Positions 35,169 to 44,287 of a DNA stretch of 64,000 nucleotides are shown piece after piece (within the stretch, counting starts at the first letter, position 1; each line of letters starts with the position of its first letter). The position numbers were made by a program, and so were the translations under genes. Source of the DNA: JAAYCI01 sp964370295 (GTDB lineage Bacteria > Bacillota > Clostridia > Oscillospirales > Ruminococcaceae); the NCBI GenBank assembly GCA_964370295.1, contig CAYJIR010000003.1:43746-107745 (forward strand), written 5' to 3'. Under the pieces are notes generated by a model, which worked only from the letters and a program-made list of their open reading frames with translations, was not told the DNA's origin and did no database searches.

Positions 35169-35678
35169 TTATTTTCGCGCAATCATGCAATCTTGCACGC
35201 TAAGCTTTCTCTTTCTTGGGGTCTCGCTTTCGTCACTATAACCGAGAGGCATTACCATCATCAGTTCATACTCCTGCGCGCTCACACCACATAGCTTGGC
35301 CACTTCCTCTTTGTTACGCCGGATTTCTGCAATCCATACGGCACCCAACCCCAAACTATGCGCCGCGAGTAGCATGTTCTGCGCACAAGCTCCCATCGAC
35401 CCTGCATCCTTCACTGTATCATATGCCACATTTGTATCTAAAAATTGGCATATCAAAACGGGAGCCCCTCTAATGATATCTCCATATTGACACAACTGTG
35501 CAATATTTTCCTTACATTCTATATCTTGTATCACCGCAAATCTCCAGGGCTCATTCCCCTTTCCCGAAGGGGCTCTGGTGCCTGCCAAAAGCACTTGTTC
35601 TATTAAACTTTCCTCTACGGGCTTGTCCATATACTTTCTTACACTTTTTCTGGTTAAAATAGCCTGTATTGCCTGCAT
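35169..35678 (-). CDS. Nitroreductase family protein
   Basis: The protein (169 residues) has the FMN-binding nitroreductase pattern: ILTRKSVRKYMDKPV at the N-terminus, APSGKGNEPWRFAVI near 45, AQNMLLAAHSLGLGAVWIA near 105 and a GYSDE segment near 150. Such enzymes reduce nitro or quinone-like compounds with NAD(P)H. The ATG at 35678 has AAGGAG upstream. It is divergent from the small membrane protein gene at 35798. Confidence 0.88.
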   Translation of the reverse strand: MQAIQAILTRKSVRKYMDKPVEESLIEQVLLAGTRAPSGKGNEPWRFAVIQDIECKENIAQLCQYGDIIRGAPVLICQFLDTNVAYDTVKDAGSMGACAQNMLLAAHSLGLGAVWIAEIRRNKEEVAKLCGVSAQEYELMMVMPLGYSDESETPRKRKLSVQDCMIARK

Positions 35679-35797
35679 AATTTTCTCCTTTTTCCTTATA
35701 TATATTGTTGCCCTCTGCATGGGCAGAGATATTTTTTTGCTATAGCCTCATCCAATCAGACATGAGTGTTATGTTCCATTTGTAAAGGAGGTATACC

Positions 35798-36271
35798 GTG
35801 ACAGAAGATCAATCTACACATCATCGCTCCCAAACCGGTGTTTGGCTCGTGTCCTTTTTATGCATGGGCCTTATTATTTTGGCCCTTTGTAGCGGTGCCG
35901 CGTATTCTGGCATATCCGCCGCCAACGACCAAATTGCATTGGCCTATCTGGAACAAATCGAGAGTGTTTACTATCTTGCGCAAGAAAGAGCCAAACATAG
36001 CGAATTAACACCCTCACCTTCGGAAAACGACATCACCCTATACTCCTACGAACACCCTGACACCGATGTGCTTTCTGACTATTCCCTTTTTCTTTTGCAG
36101 GACATGCTTAACACCATGGGTAGCGACAGAACTTACGATTTTTCAATACATTCTTACGAAGACACGGATGGAGCACATTTGGAAATCTCCTATTTTCCTA
36201 CAAAAGGGCTAGAAAACCCCGAAAACCATGCCCACTATGTGTTGCAAAATGGCGTTTTTCTAAAAAAATAG
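35798..36271 (+). CDS. Small membrane protein of unknown function
   Basis: This 157-residue protein is not one I recognise. A hydrophilic start is followed by a single membrane helix (about 15-37) and a polar, acidic extracytoplasmic region with no cysteines; the middle is Ser/Pro/Thr-rich. The GTG start is supported by AAAGGAGG seven bases upstream, an unusually strong site. It lies upstream of spo0A with a 220-base gap and its own stop. Confidence 0.65.
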   Translation: MTEDQSTHHRSQTGVWLVSFLCMGLIILALCSGAAYSGISAANDQIALAYLEQIESVYYLAQERAKHSELTPSPSENDITLYSYEHPDTDVLSDYSLFLLQDMLNTMGSDRTYDFSIHSYEDTDGAHLEISYFPTKGLENPENHAHYVLQNGVFLKK

Positions 36272-36333
36272 ATATAACTATTTTATCATAACAGGTGGAA
36301 TTATCTCATATTCATTTCTTTTTTATACAAAAA

Positions 36334-36350
36334 TGTCGAATTTTGTCGAA
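36334..36350 (+). promoter_or_regulatory. Tandem Spo0A boxes upstream of spo0A
   Basis: TGTCGAA occurs at 36334-36340 and again at 36344-36350, exactly 10 bases apart. The second copy sits in TTTTGTCGAA, the extended 0A-box consensus. They lie just upstream of the promoter at 36380-36408, so they fit autoregulation by phosphorylated Spo0A. Confidence 0.75.
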
Positions 36351-36379
36351 CAATGGCAGTCGATTTCTCTAAGAATTTA

Positions 36380-36408
36380 TTGCGTCCCATCGAAAATGGT
36401 GTTATAAT
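36380..36408 (+). promoter_or_regulatory. SigmaA-type promoter of spo0A
   Basis: TTGCGT (36380-36385) and TATAAT (36403-36408) are 17 bases apart, about 85 bases before the spo0A ATG. Confidence 0.75.
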
Positions 36409-36492
36409 GACATATCATTTTCTACAGTCTGATTTTGCCACAAACTGGTTTTGAGCCTGTGGTTCATTGCTCCCGATAACTGGAGGTGTAAC

Positions 36493-37251
36493 ATGGATAA
36501 TCCACTGCATGTACTAATGACCGAAACCTCACCAGAAGTATGTCATTTATGTGAAACGTCTTGGCCGATCCACAATATCAACCTAAGTGTGTGTGCCCGC
36601 AATGGAATCTCTGCCTTTGAAGAACTATTAGAACTTCATCCTGACGCCGTTATCCTAGATGTATTCATGCCAGGCATGGATGCTATTTCCCTCAAAAAGA
36701 AGTTTGACGAAACACACAAAGAAAATTCTGTTCAATTTTACGCCATGGGCACTTTTCAAAGCGAAGAGATTGAGCGTGAAATGATGGACAGCGGTTTTTT
36801 ATTTTACTTATTAAAGCCTTTTGATGTCACAGCTTTAGCCGATAGAATGTTGCGCAAAAAAAATGCGAATATCCCCTCCCTCAGCTTTGAAAGCTTGGAA
36901 GACGAAACCATGGTCACCGAAATGTTACGCAACATCGGTGTGCCCGCCCATATTAAAGGATACCGCTTTTTACGAGAAAGTGTTTTGCGCACCGTGGACG
37001 ATCCTGCAGCTATCAACGCTGTTACCAAAGTATTGTATCCCGACATTGCCATAGCCTACCAAACTACCTCTTCTCGTGTAGAACGTGCTATCCGGCACGC
37101 CATAGAGGTGGCATGGGATCGTGGCGATATTGACACATTAAACTACTATTTTGGCTCTACAATCCATGCCTCTCGTGGGAAACCCACCAATTCAGAATTT
37201 ATTGCCATGCTAGCAGACCGTGTGCTGATGGCAAAGAAACGTAACGCCTAA
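36493..37251 (+). CDS. spo0A: Spo0A sporulation transcription factor with diverged receiver
   Basis: The protein (252 residues) has an N-terminal CheY-like receiver (about 1-120) and the unmistakable Spo0A DNA-binding domain. The latter has IGVPAHIKGYRFLRE, TKVLYPDIA, SRVERAIRHAIEVAW and KPTNSEFIAM, nearly identical to the B. subtilis protein. The phosphorylation site Asp56 (ILDVFMPGMD) and Lys108 (LLKPFD) are kept. The usual acidic pair Asp10-Asp11 reads Thr10-Glu11, and the switch Thr/Ser reads Tyr83. The ATG at 36493 follows TGGAGG. spoIVB, the common upstream neighbour, is absent. It is the master regulator of entry into sporulation in relatives, normally driven by phosphorelay or orphan kinases; none is in the window. 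Confidence 0.93.
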   Translation: MDNPLHVLMTETSPEVCHLCETSWPIHNINLSVCARNGISAFEELLELHPDAVILDVFMPGMDAISLKKKFDETHKENSVQFYAMGTFQSEEIEREMMDSGFLFYLLKPFDVTALADRMLRKKNANIPSLSFESLEDETMVTEMLRNIGVPAHIKGYRFLRESVLRTVDDPAAINAVTKVLYPDIAIAYQTTSSRVERAIRHAIEVAWDRGDIDTLNYYFGSTIHASRGKPTNSEFIAMLADRVLMAKKRNA

Positions 37252-37281
37252 GTATTTTCTTGCCCATCTAGGTTTCCTATC

Positions 37282-37325
37282 ACGCCTGCTCCGTAAATCC
37301 CTTTTGAGATTTACGGAGCAGGCGT
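37282..37325. terminator. Bidirectional terminator shared by spo0A and the diguanylate cyclase
   Basis: ACGCCTGCTCCGTAAATC and its exact complement flank an eight-base loop. The right arm contains the end of the diguanylate cyclase gene, including its stop codon. It separates the converging genes. Confidence 0.85.
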
Positions 37326-39242
37326 TGTTTGTCCTTCCAAAACGACCCCGCTTTCGATTTCTGTTCTCTGCGAAACATACTCCATAGCCATATCTTCATT
37401 ATAAACTTGATAATTATTTTTTCCTTGTTTTTTCACATGGTATAAAGCAATATCAGCATTTTTATATAACTGCGGGTACGTAGTCCCCTGGGCTGGATAT
37501 TCTGCCACACCAATGCTTGCAGAAATAGCCACAGTTTTCCCCTCTTTTTCATAAACCTTGTCAAAATATGTACAAATCAATTTGCATTTCGTCGTCACGA
37601 GCACATCCGAGCTAATGTCTTTCATAAATACAAAGAATTCGTCGCCACCTATTCTACCCACAATGTCACTTTGACGCACAATACCCATAAGGTATGAAGC
37701 CATTTCCTTAATCACATCATCTCCGAACTGGTGGCCAAATGTATCGTTAATTGCCTTAAAGTTGTCTAAATCTATGATGAGTAAACTGTGACGATTTTTG
37801 CTTTCCGACGAAGTTTCAATGGCACTTTCGATAAGATCTTGTGTTGTTCCTTTATTATATACTTTCGTCAAAGTATCTAGCTGAGACATTTCCTTAAGTA
37901 AAGCAGCCTCTTTTTCCTTCTCATCAATATTTTCAATAAAACCAATCGCTTTATGAAAAACACCTTGCTTTTTATCGTTGGCAATTGGAATGCCGGAAAG
38001 CAAACACCAAACATAACTGCGATTGTGCAGCCGCACGCGCAACTTATATTCTGATACCTGCTCGCCCGCTTGCAACGCCATCAAAGCCTTATCCACTGTA
38101 CCGATATCATCTTGATGAATGTTGTCTCTCAAACTATTAAACGACAACAGTTCCACATGTTCCTTTGATCCCAAAAACGATTGTAAATCACCTGTTATTT
38201 TTATCATATTGCTTGTGAAATTCCATTCAATGATGAATTTCTGCGTTTGCTCTGCTAAAAACCGGAAGTTCTTCTCATTTTCCTCTGCAAATTCTTTTAA
38301 GTTGTGTTGTGAACGGTACACCCAAAGCAGTAAAATAGAAAAAAGTGCAACGAAATTAAGCAGCAACAAAATGGTACTGATGAAAATCGGGTTAATCCTT
38401 TGGGCCATAATGGTTTGCGGGATAACATTGTACATCATCCACCCATTGACGGAAATCGGTGTAAAATAGGCCGTCCGTTCGACCCCGTCAGCTGTATAAC
38501 GTGTAAACCCTGCAGTTTTTGTTTGTATCGACGAAATTAAATCCTCGGCGTTATATCCATCTATATATTCAAGGTCTATGGCCGCTTCTTGAAAACTGCG
38601 TTCCATATCCACCATCATGTCCGAATCACTCATAGCCACATATTGGCCTCTTCCGTCTATCACATGATAGTATCCACCCATGTCATAGAAAACTTGGTTA
38701 AAATTTTCCGACAATATTTGTGTGCTTAATACCCCAACAATATAGGCAAGCATCTCTCCATCATCTCGTATTAGCGGCACATTTACGCTAACAGCATAGC
38801 TTTGTACCACCTCATCGTAATAGACATCCGTCACAAAAGTATCTCGGCTTTGCATTTGTTCGGTAAATATATACCCAGCCGGCACCAATTCTTGGCCACT
38901 GGTTACATAGGAGGATCCATCCGGCAAAACAATGGCTATCAGTGAAAAATCTTCAAGATCTACAATATCACTTAATGCTTGCTCTAAATAGGCCTCATCA
39001 TAGCTCACATCACGTAGAAAATCTGAGGACATAGTTAGAAAATGCACATATTTTTCAAAAGTAAGCACAACAGCATTGGCATTGTTAATGGCAACGGATT
39101 CCAAACTTTCTTCATAGTTAGAAACTTCATTGTTTCTTGTAGTTGTAGCAAAAAAAATGCCGGAACCCAATAGCCAAAACACCAGCAGCACAAAAATAGC
39201 CACGCTAACCATTCGCCTTTTTTTGCGTATAGAAGGATCCAT
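37311..39242 (-). CDS. Membrane diguanylate cyclase with Cache and PAS domains
   Basis: The protein (643 residues) has a membrane helix (about 10-30), an extracytoplasmic double-Cache sensor (about 35-275), a second helix (about 285-310), a PAS-like region (about 320-445) and a C-terminal GGDEF domain. The active-site loop RIGGDEF is intact, and an inhibitory I-site RxxD (RQSD) lies five residues before it. It should make cyclic di-GMP from GTP in response to an external ligand, with product feedback. The ATG at 39242 follows GTAGGTG; an upstream GTG is less likely. It converges with spo0A. Confidence 0.92.
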   Translation of the reverse strand: MDPSIRKKRRMVSVAIFVLLVFWLLGSGIFFATTTRNNEVSNYEESLESVAINNANAVVLTFEKYVHFLTMSSDFLRDVSYDEAYLEQALSDIVDLEDFSLIAIVLPDGSSYVTSGQELVPAGYIFTEQMQSRDTFVTDVYYDEVVQSYAVSVNVPLIRDDGEMLAYIVGVLSTQILSENFNQVFYDMGGYYHVIDGRGQYVAMSDSDMMVDMERSFQEAAIDLEYIDGYNAEDLISSIQTKTAGFTRYTADGVERTAYFTPISVNGWMMYNVIPQTIMAQRINPIFISTILLLLNFVALFSILLLWVYRSQHNLKEFAEENEKNFRFLAEQTQKFIIEWNFTSNMIKITGDLQSFLGSKEHVELLSFNSLRDNIHQDDIGTVDKALMALQAGEQVSEYKLRVRLHNRSYVWCLLSGIPIANDKKQGVFHKAIGFIENIDEKEKEAALLKEMSQLDTLTKVYNKGTTQDLIESAIETSSESKNRHSLLIIDLDNFKAINDTFGHQFGDDVIKEMASYLMGIVRQSDIVGRIGGDEFFVFMKDISSDVLVTTKCKLICTYFDKVYEKEGKTVAISASIGVAEYPAQGTTYPQLYKNADIALYHVKKQGKNNYQVYNEDMAMEYVSQRTEIESGVVLEGQTTPAP

Positions 39243-39341
39243 TTGCAACACCTACTTTTCCAATAGGATAATAACACTATGCTCACTCCAATGCATTTGT
39301 ATAGCATAGTCTGCAAAAATATATCGCTGAAATTGAATTGA

Positions 39342-39378
39342 ACAAAAACCCCTACCACATTTGTCGGTGATAGGGGTT
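39342..39378 (-). terminator. Terminator after gdhA
   Basis: On the minus strand AACCCCTATCAC and GTGGTAGGGGTT pair and are followed by TTTGTT, 25 bases beyond the gdhA stop. Confidence 0.75.
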
Positions 39379-39403
39379 AACAAAAACAAGTAAAACCTGA
39401 CTA

Positions 39404-40657
39404 TTAGGGCCAAAGACCACGAATTTTATGTGCCTCTACCACACGTTTAATAGCGATAAGGTAGGCACCAAGACGCATGGAAACTTTTTTCTCTTGCGCT
39501 ATACTGTATACTTCTTCAAAAGAACGGTTCATAATTGGTTCCATACGAGCATTTACTTCATCTTCAGTCCAGTACATGCTTTGAATATTCTGCACCCATT
39601 CGAAATAAGAAACCACCACACCGCCGGCGTTGGCCAAAATATCAGGCACCACAGTAACCCCACGTTTTTCTAAGATAGCATCGCTTTCGTTTGTGGTAGG
39701 TCCATTGGCTGCCTCTACAATGATAGAAGCTTTAATACTATCCACAGTTTTATCGTTGATTTGATTTTCTAAGGCTGCCGGAATCAACACGATGCAGTCT
39801 GTGGCAAGGAGTTCTTCGTTGCTGATGTGTTGAACGCCATCGGCATTATATTCTATCAACAGCTTTCCGTCTGATGTAAACTGTAAAATCTCCGGAATAT
39901 TCAAGCCTTGCTCACAACAAATACCGCCGGAAACATCGCTTATAGCTACAATTTTACAGCCTTTTTCATGCAAAAGTTTTGCACTGATGCTGCCCACGTT
40001 ACCAAAACCCTGCACAGCAACCGTAGCCCCTTTTGCTTCTATTCCTTTTTTATTAAGGATATTTAGTGTACTTAGCATCACACCACGTCCTGTGGCCTCA
40101 TTACGACCCGGAGCTCCACCTATAGAAAGAGGCTTTCCTGTAATAACACCCGGAACACAGTGTCCTTTCAACATGCTATAGGTATCCATAATCCAGCCCA
40201 TTACTTCTGCATTCGTACCCACGTCCGGCGCAGGAATATCAGAATCTGGGCCAATAACCGGTGCAATCGCCGAAGTAAACCGGCGTGTAAGACGGCGCAG
40301 TTCCCCTTTGGAAAGTTTACCGGGGTCTACCACCACACCACCCTTGGCACCACCATAAGGGATATTTACCACGGCACACTTGAAAGTCATCCAAGCGGCC
40401 AAAGCTTTTACCTCGTCTCGGTTTACATTTGGGTGATAGCGCAAACCGCCTTTTGCAGGACCACGCAAGGTAGAGTGTTGTACACGAAAACCCTCAAATA
40501 CCTCAACTGTACCGTCATCCATTTCCACAGGAACCGAAACTTGCAGCTCACGCTCTGGATGTTTAATGGTCTCATACTCGGCGGGAGAATAGCCCAGCAT
40601 CTTAGCCGCCAATTCTACCACGGTTAATACACTGTCATAAGGATTATACTCTGCCAT
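39404..40657 (-). CDS. gdhA: Glutamate dehydrogenase
   Basis: The protein (417 residues) is an NAD(P)-dependent glutamate dehydrogenase of the approximately 420-residue hexameric type. The N-terminal substrate region has LRGPAKGGLRYHP and the catalytic FKCAVVNIPYGGAKGG, with Asp in PAPDVGTN. The Rossmann motif is VQGFGNVGS near 215. It interconverts 2-oxoglutarate plus ammonia and glutamate. It lies last in the serine/glycine gene series, about 90 bases after serA, with a hairpin between, so partial uncoupling is possible. SerC uses glutamate as amino donor, which gives a metabolic reason for the arrangement. Confidence 0.95.
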   Translation of the reverse strand: MAEYNPYDSVLTVVELAAKMLGYSPAEYETIKHPERELQVSVPVEMDDGTVEVFEGFRVQHSTLRGPAKGGLRYHPNVNRDEVKALAAWMTFKCAVVNIPYGGAKGGVVVDPGKLSKGELRRLTRRFTSAIAPVIGPDSDIPAPDVGTNAEVMGWIMDTYSMLKGHCVPGVITGKPLSIGGAPGRNEATGRGVMLSTLNILNKKGIEAKGATVAVQGFGNVGSISAKLLHEKGCKIVAISDVSGGICCEQGLNIPEILQFTSDGKLLIEYNADGVQHISNEELLATDCIVLIPAALENQINDKTVDSIKASIIVEAANGPTTNESDAILEKRGVTVVPDILANAGGVVVSYFEWVQNIQSMYWTEDEVNARMEPIMNRSFEEVYSIAQEKKVSMRLGAYLIAIKRVVEAHKIRGLWP

Positions 40658-40699
40658 TTTATATCATGCCTCTCCATTGTTATTATATGAAATACAACG

Positions 40700-40739
40700 A
40701 TACTATTTGTGTCTGCCTACAAGCAGACACAAATAGTAT
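40700..40739. terminator. Long hairpin between serA and gdhA
   Basis: ATACTATTTGTGTCTGC and its exact complement surround a six-base loop. No T-run follows on the minus strand, so this could be a processing or RNA-stability element or a partial terminator rather than a strong stop. Confidence 0.6.
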
Positions 40740-40749
40740 AAAGCCTACT

Positions 40750-41661
40750 CTATTTTGCAATTTTTTCTGTGATAATAGATACAATTTCACCACCGATACG
40801 CTCTTGTGCCTCTTTTGTGGAAGCACCAATATGAGGTGTTAGTGAAATTTTGGGATGTGTGTAAATTTTTTCATTTTTGGTAGGTTCATCGCTGAACACA
40901 TCCAAGGCTGCTGCTGCCACTTTTCCACTATCCAAGGCGGCCAATAGTGCATCTTCATCTACCAAGCCCCCACGAGAGGAATTGATAATGCGCACACCAT
41001 CTTTCATTTTAGCCAGTTCAGCCGTGTCGATGATGGGTTTGTCGCTTTTGGGCACATGAAGAGAAATAAAATCACTATTGCAAAGTACTTCTTCCAAGCT
41101 TACACAGCGCAAAGGCTCATTCTCCGGCAGTGGACCCACGGGATCATAATAGATAACATCCATACCCAAAGCCAAAGCTTTTTTACCCACACTGCGGCCA
41201 ATACGGCCACAACCAATAAGACCTAATGTTTTGCCCGCCAATTCAATTCCGCCTGCATATGCTTTCTTTTCCCATTTTCCTTCACGCATGGTGACGTTGG
41301 CAATATGCAAAAAACGGGATAGGCAGAACATATGCCCAATGGCCAACTCTGCTACAGCATCACTGGATGCATTCGGAGTGTTGGTCACATCAATACCCTT
41401 GCTTTTAGCGTAGTCAACATCAATATTGTCCACACCCACACCACCACGGATAACCAATTTTAGTCGGCCGGCTTCGGCCGCCACATCGATAATAGGTTCA
41501 CGCACTTTAGTGGCACTGCGTACTACCAGCACATCAAACTCTTTTAATTGTTGTGCCAATTCGTCCGGCTCGTAAAACTGCTCTACCACTTCATACCCAA
41601 GCTCTGTCAATTTTGCTACGGCAGATTTGTCCATGCCGTCGCTTGCTAAAACTCTTGCCAT
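40750..41661 (-). CDS. serA: D-3-phosphoglycerate dehydrogenase (short form)
   Basis: The protein (303 residues) is a D-2-hydroxyacid dehydrogenase with VVRSATKVREP, IRGGVGVDNID, the NAD Rossmann motif GLIGCGRIGRSV near 145, and the catalytic Arg in NSSRGGLVDE, Glu in DVFSDEP and His in TPHIGAST. It oxidises 3-phosphoglycerate, the first step of serine synthesis. It lacks the C-terminal ACT regulatory domain, so serine feedback must differ from that of long forms. The ATG at 41661 is preferred; GAGGA leaves only two bases before the upstream ATG. serC is next upstream. Confidence 0.9.
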   Translation of the reverse strand: MARVLASDGMDKSAVAKLTELGYEVVEQFYEPDELAQQLKEFDVLVVRSATKVREPIIDVAAEAGRLKLVIRGGVGVDNIDVDYAKSKGIDVTNTPNASSDAVAELAIGHMFCLSRFLHIANVTMREGKWEKKAYAGGIELAGKTLGLIGCGRIGRSVGKKALALGMDVIYYDPVGPLPENEPLRCVSLEEVLCNSDFISLHVPKSDKPIIDTAELAKMKDGVRIINSSRGGLVDEDALLAALDSGKVAAAALDVFSDEPTKNEKIYTHPKISLTPHIGASTKEAQERIGGEIVSIITEKIAK

Positions 41662-41696
41662 ATTCATTTCCTCATTTCTGTTTATACTCTTTTAGC

Positions 41697-41729
41697 GCCA
41701 TGCCACCCAAAAAACAAGGGCGACATGGC
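41697..41729 (-). other. Hairpin in the serC-serA gap
   Basis: GCCATG(TC)GCCC and GGGTGGCATGGC form an imperfect stem. It lies within the operon in the serA 5' region and could affect mRNA stability; no terminator T-run is present. Confidence 0.35.
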
Positions 41730-41746
41730 ACTTCAGATGTTCTTAT

Positions 41747-42832
41747 CTAGCCATTCTCTTTCTCAAAGCGTTTCATAAATTCAACAAGATGCTCAATACC
41801 GGCTCTTGGCATGGCGTTGTAAATAGACGCACGCATTCCACCCACGGAACGATGCCCTTTGAGGTTTGACATGTTATGTTTTGTGCTTTCAGACACAAAC
41901 TTCTTGTCTAACTCTTCGTCGCCGGTTTTAAAAGTAACATTCATGATAGAACGATCTTCTTTGGCAACAGTTGTTTTGTAAAAATCAGTAGAATCAAGGT
42001 AATCATATAGTAGTTGTGCTTTTTCTTCGTTACGCTCTTTCATAGCAGCAAGGCCGCCTGTGCGCTCTATCCACTCTAGTACAAGCATAGCCATGTAGAT
42101 AGGATAGGTAGACGGTGTATTGTACATCGAATCGTTTTTCGCCATCACACCGTAATTCATCATCACAGGGGTGCCCGGCAGCGGATCGTACAAAAGGTCT
42201 TCGCGAACGATAACCAAAGTTAGGCCTGCGGGTGCAATATTTTTCTGGGCGCCGGCATAGATAAGACCATATTTAGACACATCAATGGGCTCAGAAAGAA
42301 TGCATGAAGACATGTCGGCTACAATGGGTACATTGCCGGTTTCGGGTAAATAATGCCATTTACTACCCACAATCGTATTGTTTGTGCACAGGTGGAAGTA
42401 ATCGGCAGAGGCATCCAAAGCCAATTCATCTTGACGCGGCACACGCACAAATTTTTCCTCTTTGGTAGAACCTGCTACATTGATTTTTTTGCCAAAGATT
42501 TGTGCTTCTTCGTATGCTTTAGACGAGAATGTGCCGGTTAGGGTATAATCGGCCACGCCGTTTTTAGCAAGCAAGTTGGCAGGCACCATGGCAAATTGCA
42601 AAGTGGCGCCACCTTGCAAAAACAACACTTTATAGTTATCCGGGATGTTCAGCACTTTACGGAACATGGCCTCGGTGTTGGTGATGATATTGTCGTATAC
42701 TTTCGATCGGTGGCTCATCTCCATAACAGACATTCCACTGCCTTGGTAGTCCATCATTTCTTCGCTGGCTTGTTTCAGTACTTCCTCGGGCAAAATGGAT
42801 GGACCTGCAGAAAAATTGTAGAGTCTTGGCAT
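41747..42832 (-). CDS. serC: Phosphoserine aminotransferase
   Basis: The protein (361 residues, standard) starts YNFSAGPSILPEEVL. It has a class V aminotransferase fold with LFLQGGATLQFAMVP, an ADMSSC segment and the PLP-lysine motif AGAQKNIAPAGL near residue 200. It makes phosphoserine from phosphohydroxypyruvate with glutamate. Its stop is 85 bases before serA. AGGAGG precedes the ATG. serB is not nearby. Confidence 0.96.
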   Translation of the reverse strand: MPRLYNFSAGPSILPEEVLKQASEEMMDYQGSGMSVMEMSHRSKVYDNIITNTEAMFRKVLNIPDNYKVLFLQGGATLQFAMVPANLLAKNGVADYTLTGTFSSKAYEEAQIFGKKINVAGSTKEEKFVRVPRQDELALDASADYFHLCTNNTIVGSKWHYLPETGNVPIVADMSSCILSEPIDVSKYGLIYAGAQKNIAPAGLTLVIVREDLLYDPLPGTPVMMNYGVMAKNDSMYNTPSTYPIYMAMLVLEWIERTGGLAAMKERNEEKAQLLYDYLDSTDFYKTTVAKEDRSIMNVTFKTGDEELDKKFVSESTKHNMSNLKGHRSVGGMRASIYNAMPRAGIEHLVEFMKRFEKENG

Positions 42833-42884
42833 AAAATACTTCCTCCTAAATTTATATTCTCATCGTAAAATATTGGCGATGGAA

Positions 42885-44144
42885 TTACGCTTTTTTAGCA
42901 CCGTACAGCGGAAAACGAGCACACAAAGCCGAAACGCTCTTGCGTATGTCTTCAGCACTGGCCTCATAATCAGTGGCGGCACGTTTGATAAAGCCCGCGA
43001 TTTGCTCCATCTCGGCTTCTTTCATACCACGAGCAGTCACTGCTGGTGTACCAATGCGCACACCACTGGTAACAAACGGGCTGGCCGGATCGTGCGGGAT
43101 GGTGTTCTTGTTCACCGTGATATATACTTCGTCTAGACGATGTTGCATTTCTTTGCCAGTAAGGTTTACACTGCGCAAATCTAAAAGCATCAAATGATTG
43201 TCTGTACCACCCGAAACCAAGTTGAATCCTTCATTCAACAAAGCCTTCGCCAGGGCAGCTGAATTGGCAACCACTTGTTGCTGATACACTTTGAATTCCG
43301 GTTTTAAAGCCTCGCCAAAACACATGGCTTTTGCCCCTATCACATGCTCAAGCGGCCCACCTTGCATCCCCGGGAAAACGGCTTTGTTAAATTGCTTGCC
43401 CATCTCGGCATCTTTGCACAGAATTAAACCACCGCGAGGACCACGCAAAGTTTTATGTGTGGTAGAAGCTACCACGTCGGCATACTCCATGGGGTTTTGG
43501 TGCAAGCCCGTTGCCACAAGTCCCGCGATGTGTGCCATATCTACAAAAAGATAAGCACCCACCTCTTTGGCAATATCAGCAAAAATATCAAAACGGATGG
43601 CTCGTGGATAAGCCGAGGCTCCTGCCACAATCATTTTCGGTTTGTGTGTTTTAGCCAACTCACGCAAGGTGTCATAGTTGATTTGCTGGGTTTCGTCGTC
43701 CACACTATACGAAATAAAATTATAATACTTGCCTGAAATATTTACAGGGCTACCATGTGTTAAGTGACCACCGTTGCTCAAATCCATACCCAAAACAGTA
43801 TCCCCCGGATTTAACAAAGCAAAATAAACCGCTGTATTAGCCTGTGCGCCAGAATGTGGTTGCACGTTTGCATAGCTTGCACCAAACAACTTGCAGGCAC
43901 GTTCTATTGCAATATTCTCCAGTTCATCCACACACTCGCACCCGCCGTAATAGCGCTTGCCCGGATATCCCTCTGCATATTTATTGGTGGCCACTGTGGC
44001 CACCCCACACAAAACCGCCTCCGAGACGATATTTTCCGACGCGATAAGCTCCAAATTTCGCTGTTGACGGTTGTACTCACACTGTAATGCTTTGCCAACC
44101 TCTGCATCGTTCTCACTGATAAACTGCATAATTTGTTCAACCAT
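42885..44144 (-). CDS. glyA: Serine hydroxymethyltransferase
   Basis: The protein (419 residues, standard) contains NLELIASENIVS, YPGKRYYGGCECVD, LSNGGHLTHG, and the PLP site ASTTHKTLRGPRGG near residue 230. It splits serine into glycine and 5,10-methylene-tetrahydrofolate, feeding one-carbon metabolism. GGAGG lies before the ATG at 44144; the frame is open upstream but lacks a start signal. It sits between gcvT and serC in the same direction. Confidence 0.97.
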   Translation of the reverse strand: MVEQIMQFISENDAEVGKALQCEYNRQQRNLELIASENIVSEAVLCGVATVATNKYAEGYPGKRYYGGCECVDELENIAIERACKLFGASYANVQPHSGAQANTAVYFALLNPGDTVLGMDLSNGGHLTHGSPVNISGKYYNFISYSVDDETQQINYDTLRELAKTHKPKMIVAGASAYPRAIRFDIFADIAKEVGAYLFVDMAHIAGLVATGLHQNPMEYADVVASTTHKTLRGPRGGLILCKDAEMGKQFNKAVFPGMQGGPLEHVIGAKAMCFGEALKPEFKVYQQQVVANSAALAKALLNEGFNLVSGGTDNHLMLLDLRSVNLTGKEMQHRLDEVYITVNKNTIPHDPASPFVTSGVRIGTPAVTARGMKEAEMEQIAGFIKRAATDYEASAEDIRKSVSALCARFPLYGAKKA

Positions 44145-44287
44145 AATAAACCTTACCTCCTTATTGTTTTGTATAAAAATTGCGATAAGTAATGCCTTTT
44201 TCGTTTTTGCAAAAAGCAAAATCACAAAGTCATTTTCCCTAAGCTTCACCATGTTTAGAAAATGGCGCATTTCAACTCTGCTAAATT

